Part shown: positions 5,739 to 6,644 of the stretch, in pieces | How the letters are laid out: every line of letters begins with the position of its first letter | Position numbering within the stretch: the stretch's first letter is position 1 | From: Clostridia bacterium | GTDB lineage: Bacteria > Bacillota_A > Clostridia > Christensenellales > Aristaeellaceae | Length of the DNA: 6,644 nt | Direction of reading: 5' to 3' | Assembly: GCA_017509065.1 (NCBI GenBank) | Contig: JAFWQM010000137.1 | Span: 1-6,644 of the forward strand | Notes under the pieces: generated by a model | What the model saw: the letters and a program-made list of their open reading frames with translations, nothing else | The model's database searches: none | What the model was told of the DNA's origin: nothing | Made by a program: the position numbers and the translations under genes

Positions 5739-5984
5739 TCAGTTTTCTGCGCAGGCAGCATAATACACAGCTACTGCTTTATTACCATCAAAAGTAAGCC
5801 CGTTTGCTTGGCAAAATTCCTGTATCTTTATTGTGGCTGATTTAAGATCCATACCGGCCAGTTCAGGCATCAAACCAGCTTGCTTCACACGATCGTATAG
5901 CACGTTCACATTAATATAGTCCGCGCCGCCGCTGACCTTATCCATCTCGTCCATGCTTAATTCGCGCATGTTCTTTTCTTCCAT
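5739..5984 (-). CDS. Double-glycine leader peptide (bacteriocin-like), peptide B
   Basis: This is an 81-residue peptide. Residues 1-20 are a leader ending LSMDEMDKVSGG, which fits the double-glycine consensus (L, S, E, hydrophobic residues, then GG) recognised by C39-peptidase ABC exporters. Cleavage after Gly20 would release a 61-residue core, ADYINVNVLYDRVKQAG onward. The core matches that of peptide A: QAGLMPEL against QAGVLPEI, and EFCQANGL against DFCNKNGL. Cys58 and Cys78 are in places similar to Cys56 and Cys74 of peptide A. The start is supported by AAGGAGG 9 bases upstream (complement of 5994-6000). The core is not strongly cationic and has no GxxxG pattern, so a pore-forming bacteriocin is not assured; a signal or toxin peptide is equally possible. 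Confidence 0.82.
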   Translation of the reverse strand: MEEKNMRELSMDEMDKVSGGADYINVNVLYDRVKQAGLMPELAGMDLKSATIKIQEFCQANGLTFDGNKAVAVYYAACAEN

Positions 5985-5993
5985 GGTTCAAAG

Positions 5994-6028
5994 CCTCCTT
6001 GTCGGTTTATTTCCGGTTTTTCGTTTCA
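5994..6028 (-). repeat. 5'-UTR block repeated before peptides B and C
   Basis: On the minus strand, TTGAAACG through CCGGAAATAAACCGACAAGGAGG precedes peptide B. A similar block, TTGGAAACCCGGAAGATAAACTGACAAGGAG (complement of about 5687-5717, split here as TTGGAAACCCGG and AAGATAAACTGACAAGGAG), precedes peptide C. A shorter degenerate copy, GATAAGCCGACAGGTAGG (complement of 5723-5740), starts inside the end of peptide B. The repeats carry the ribosome binding site, so the duplication unit is UTR plus leader. Confidence 0.55.
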
Positions 6029-6029
6029 A

Positions 6030-6077
6030 TCAGGTATCTTGTCTGTCCATGCTGAGTTTCCGCATATTCTTTTCGTC
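6030..6077 (-). pseudogene. Remnant of a fourth double-glycine leader
   Basis: Immediately after the peptide A stop codon and in the same frame, the minus strand reads DEKNMRKLSMDRQDT and stops at 6030-6032. Residues DEKNMRKLSMD align with the leaders of the neighbours (xEKNMRELSMDEMD). The region then looks as if three codons between the two ATGGA repeats were lost (SMDEMDR became SMDR), after which similarity ends before the GG site. It has no ribosome binding site and no start codon at the expected position, so it is a decayed or recombined copy, not a working gene. Confidence 0.6.
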
Positions 6078-6305
6078 TCAAAAACAATCATACACAGCCT
6101 GTGTATACCTTATGTATTCCGGCAGGCCGTTTTTGTTACAAAAATCTATGAGCGCTTGTACGGCTTGCTTCCTTGGAAGGGCAAGAATCTCAGGTAGCAC
6201 ACCGGCCTGTACGAGAATTGTGTGCAGTGTTTCAAGCTCGCCCGCTCCTCCATTGACCTTTTCCATCTCGTCCATACTCAGTTCCCGTATGTTCTTTTCT
6301 TTCAT
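6078..6305 (-). CDS. Double-glycine leader peptide (bacteriocin-like), peptide A
   Basis: This 75-residue peptide is the first gene of the array. Residues 1-20 form a leader ending LSMDEMEKVNGG, with 16 of 20 positions identical to the leader of peptide B. Predicted cleavage after Gly20 gives a 55-residue core, AGELETLHTILVQAG onward, with two cysteines (56 and 74) placed much as in peptide B, so a disulfide in the exported peptide is possible. AAGGAG lies 9 bases upstream (complement of 6315-6320). The leader is better conserved than the core, as is usual in families of exported peptides sharing one processing transporter. No transporter, immunity protein or modification enzyme is visible in the window. 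Confidence 0.82.
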   Translation of the reverse strand: MKEKNIRELSMDEMEKVNGGAGELETLHTILVQAGVLPEILALPRKQAVQALIDFCNKNGLPEYIRYTQAVYDCF

Positions 6306-6339
6306 GATGATGAACTCCTTCTTTGTTTAGGATTGACCC

Positions 6340-6404
6340 CGTATGTTGATACGCATCAGATCTGCGGTCTGGCAATTGGAAAGTTATATATTGTCCTTCG
6401 AAGG
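6340..6404 (-). promoter_or_regulatory. Palindromes in the leader region of the peptide array
   Basis: The perfect 10-base palindrome CCTTCGAAGG (6395-6404) covers the expected transcription start of the peptide promoter. Farther along the untranslated leader are CAGATCTG (6357-6364) and a hairpin CGTAT-GTTG-ATACG (6340-6353). The first is well placed to be an operator. The others may be RNA structures in the roughly 100-base leader. Functions are inferred from position only. Confidence 0.35.
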
Positions 6405-6409
6405 TTGTT

Positions 6410-6438
6410 ATTCTACCATATCTTCTTCTTTCTGTCAA
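6410..6438 (-). promoter_or_regulatory. Strong predicted promoter of the peptide array (extended -10)
   Basis: On the minus strand, a perfect TTGACA (complement of 6433-6438), exactly 17 bases, then TGG-TAGAAT, an extended -10 box (complement of 6410-6418). Transcription should start near 6403, leaving a leader of about 98 bases before peptide A. No comparable promoter was noticed before peptides B or C, so the array is probably one transcript ending at 5374-5400. Confidence 0.75.
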
Positions 6439-6493
6439 TATTTTGTAACAATTTTGGAATATCTTTTCCCTGTACGCAATTGCTGATCTTCTA

Positions 6494-6522
6494 TTGAAAA
6501 CCACTTGATTTCTCTGTATAAT
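6494..6522 (+). promoter_or_regulatory. Strong predicted promoter of the divergent plus-strand gene
   Basis: TTGAAA (6494-6499), exactly 17 bases, and a perfect TATAAT (6517-6522). The untranslated leader of about 70 bases includes a 6-bp hairpin TATCTT-GGAATG-AAGATA (6557-6574) and GGAGGA at 6585-6590. The 55 bases between this -35 box and the opposite one are AT-rich and hold the palindromes TTGTAACAA (6443-6451) and GCAATTGC (6476-6483). Confidence 0.7.
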
Positions 6523-6600
6523 TGAGACAGAAGGCACTATAACTGTTTTGATTCCGTATCTTGGAATGAAGATAGAAAACACCCGGAGGAAGTGAAAACC

Positions 6601-6644
6601 ATGTGGAAATGTCCAAAATGCGGGCGCACTTTCAGAAATGAGAA
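6601..6644 (+). CDS. N-terminus of a protein beginning with a CPKC zinc-finger-like motif (3' truncated by window)
   Basis: Only 14 codons are inside the window: MWKCPKCGRTFRNE. GGAGGA ends 10 bases before the ATG and a near-consensus promoter lies upstream, so the start is well supported. The WKCPKCGRTF opening resembles the N-terminal zinc-binding segment of small clostridial proteins of unknown function, such as some with a DUF5655-type domain. This identification is from memory of the motif and is weak. Its divergent placement opposite the peptide array could mean shared control, or could be chance. Confidence 0.6.
   Translation, partial: MWKCPKCGRTFRNE

Noticed and set aside
5437..5763. 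Plus-strand ORF of 108 residues across peptide C
   Set aside because: It is antisense to the leader and zinc-ribbon coding, with no ribosome binding site and no recognisable domain.
6232..6582. Minus-strand ORF of 116 residues overlapping peptide A and its promoter
   Set aside because: It runs through the promoter and the leader region in another frame and has no ribosome binding site; peptide A explains the coding signal.

Overview
The window looks like a piece of a chromosome from an anaerobic, probably gut-associated member of the Clostridia (Bacillota). This rests on a biotin-dependent Na+-pumping decarboxylase operon, strong AAGGAGG-type ribosome binding sites, U-tailed hairpin terminators, SpoIIAA/RsbW-type partner-switching proteins, and clostridial-looking HicB, HigBA and double-glycine peptide families. 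The genus cannot be fixed from the sequence. The left half is GC-rich with regular codon use; the right end, from about 5280, is visibly richer in A and T and looks accessory.

Layout. (1) 1-3041, plus strand: the C-terminal part of a decarboxylase beta subunit (membrane Na+ pump), a STAS-domain anti-sigma-factor antagonist, a degenerate RsbW/SpoIIAB-like ATPase protein, and the carboxyltransferase alpha subunit (oadA-like), closed by a strong terminator. Alpha and beta are catalytic partners; the regulatory pair between them is unexpected. (2) 3042-3266: no gene, but small inverted-repeat debris. (3) 3267-5269, minus strand: an ADP-ribosylglycohydrolase, a HicB-type antitoxin-like protein with no HicA beside it, and a complete HigB-HigA toxin-antitoxin pair with its own promoter and terminator. 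(4) 5270-5476: a promoter, a minus-strand terminator and a REP-like hairpin. (5) 5477-6438, minus strand: a tandem array of small genes encoding peptides with near-identical 20-residue double-glycine leaders. It has a near-consensus extended -10 promoter upstream and a terminator downstream. Two copies are intact and have homologous cores. A third copy carries a four-cysteine zinc ribbon behind a one-base frame break. Between the first and second copies lies a leader remnant. (6) 6494-6644, plus strand: a divergent promoter and the start of a gene with an N-terminal CPKC zinc-finger-like motif, running off the window.

The most interesting part is the peptide array. Leaders of this kind are normally removed by C39-peptidase ABC exporters, so these are probably secreted peptides, but no exporter, immunity gene or modification enzyme lies inside the window. 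The leader joined to a zinc ribbon, the leader remnant and the repeated leader/5'-UTR blocks suggest a family that diversifies by tandem duplication with core replacement.
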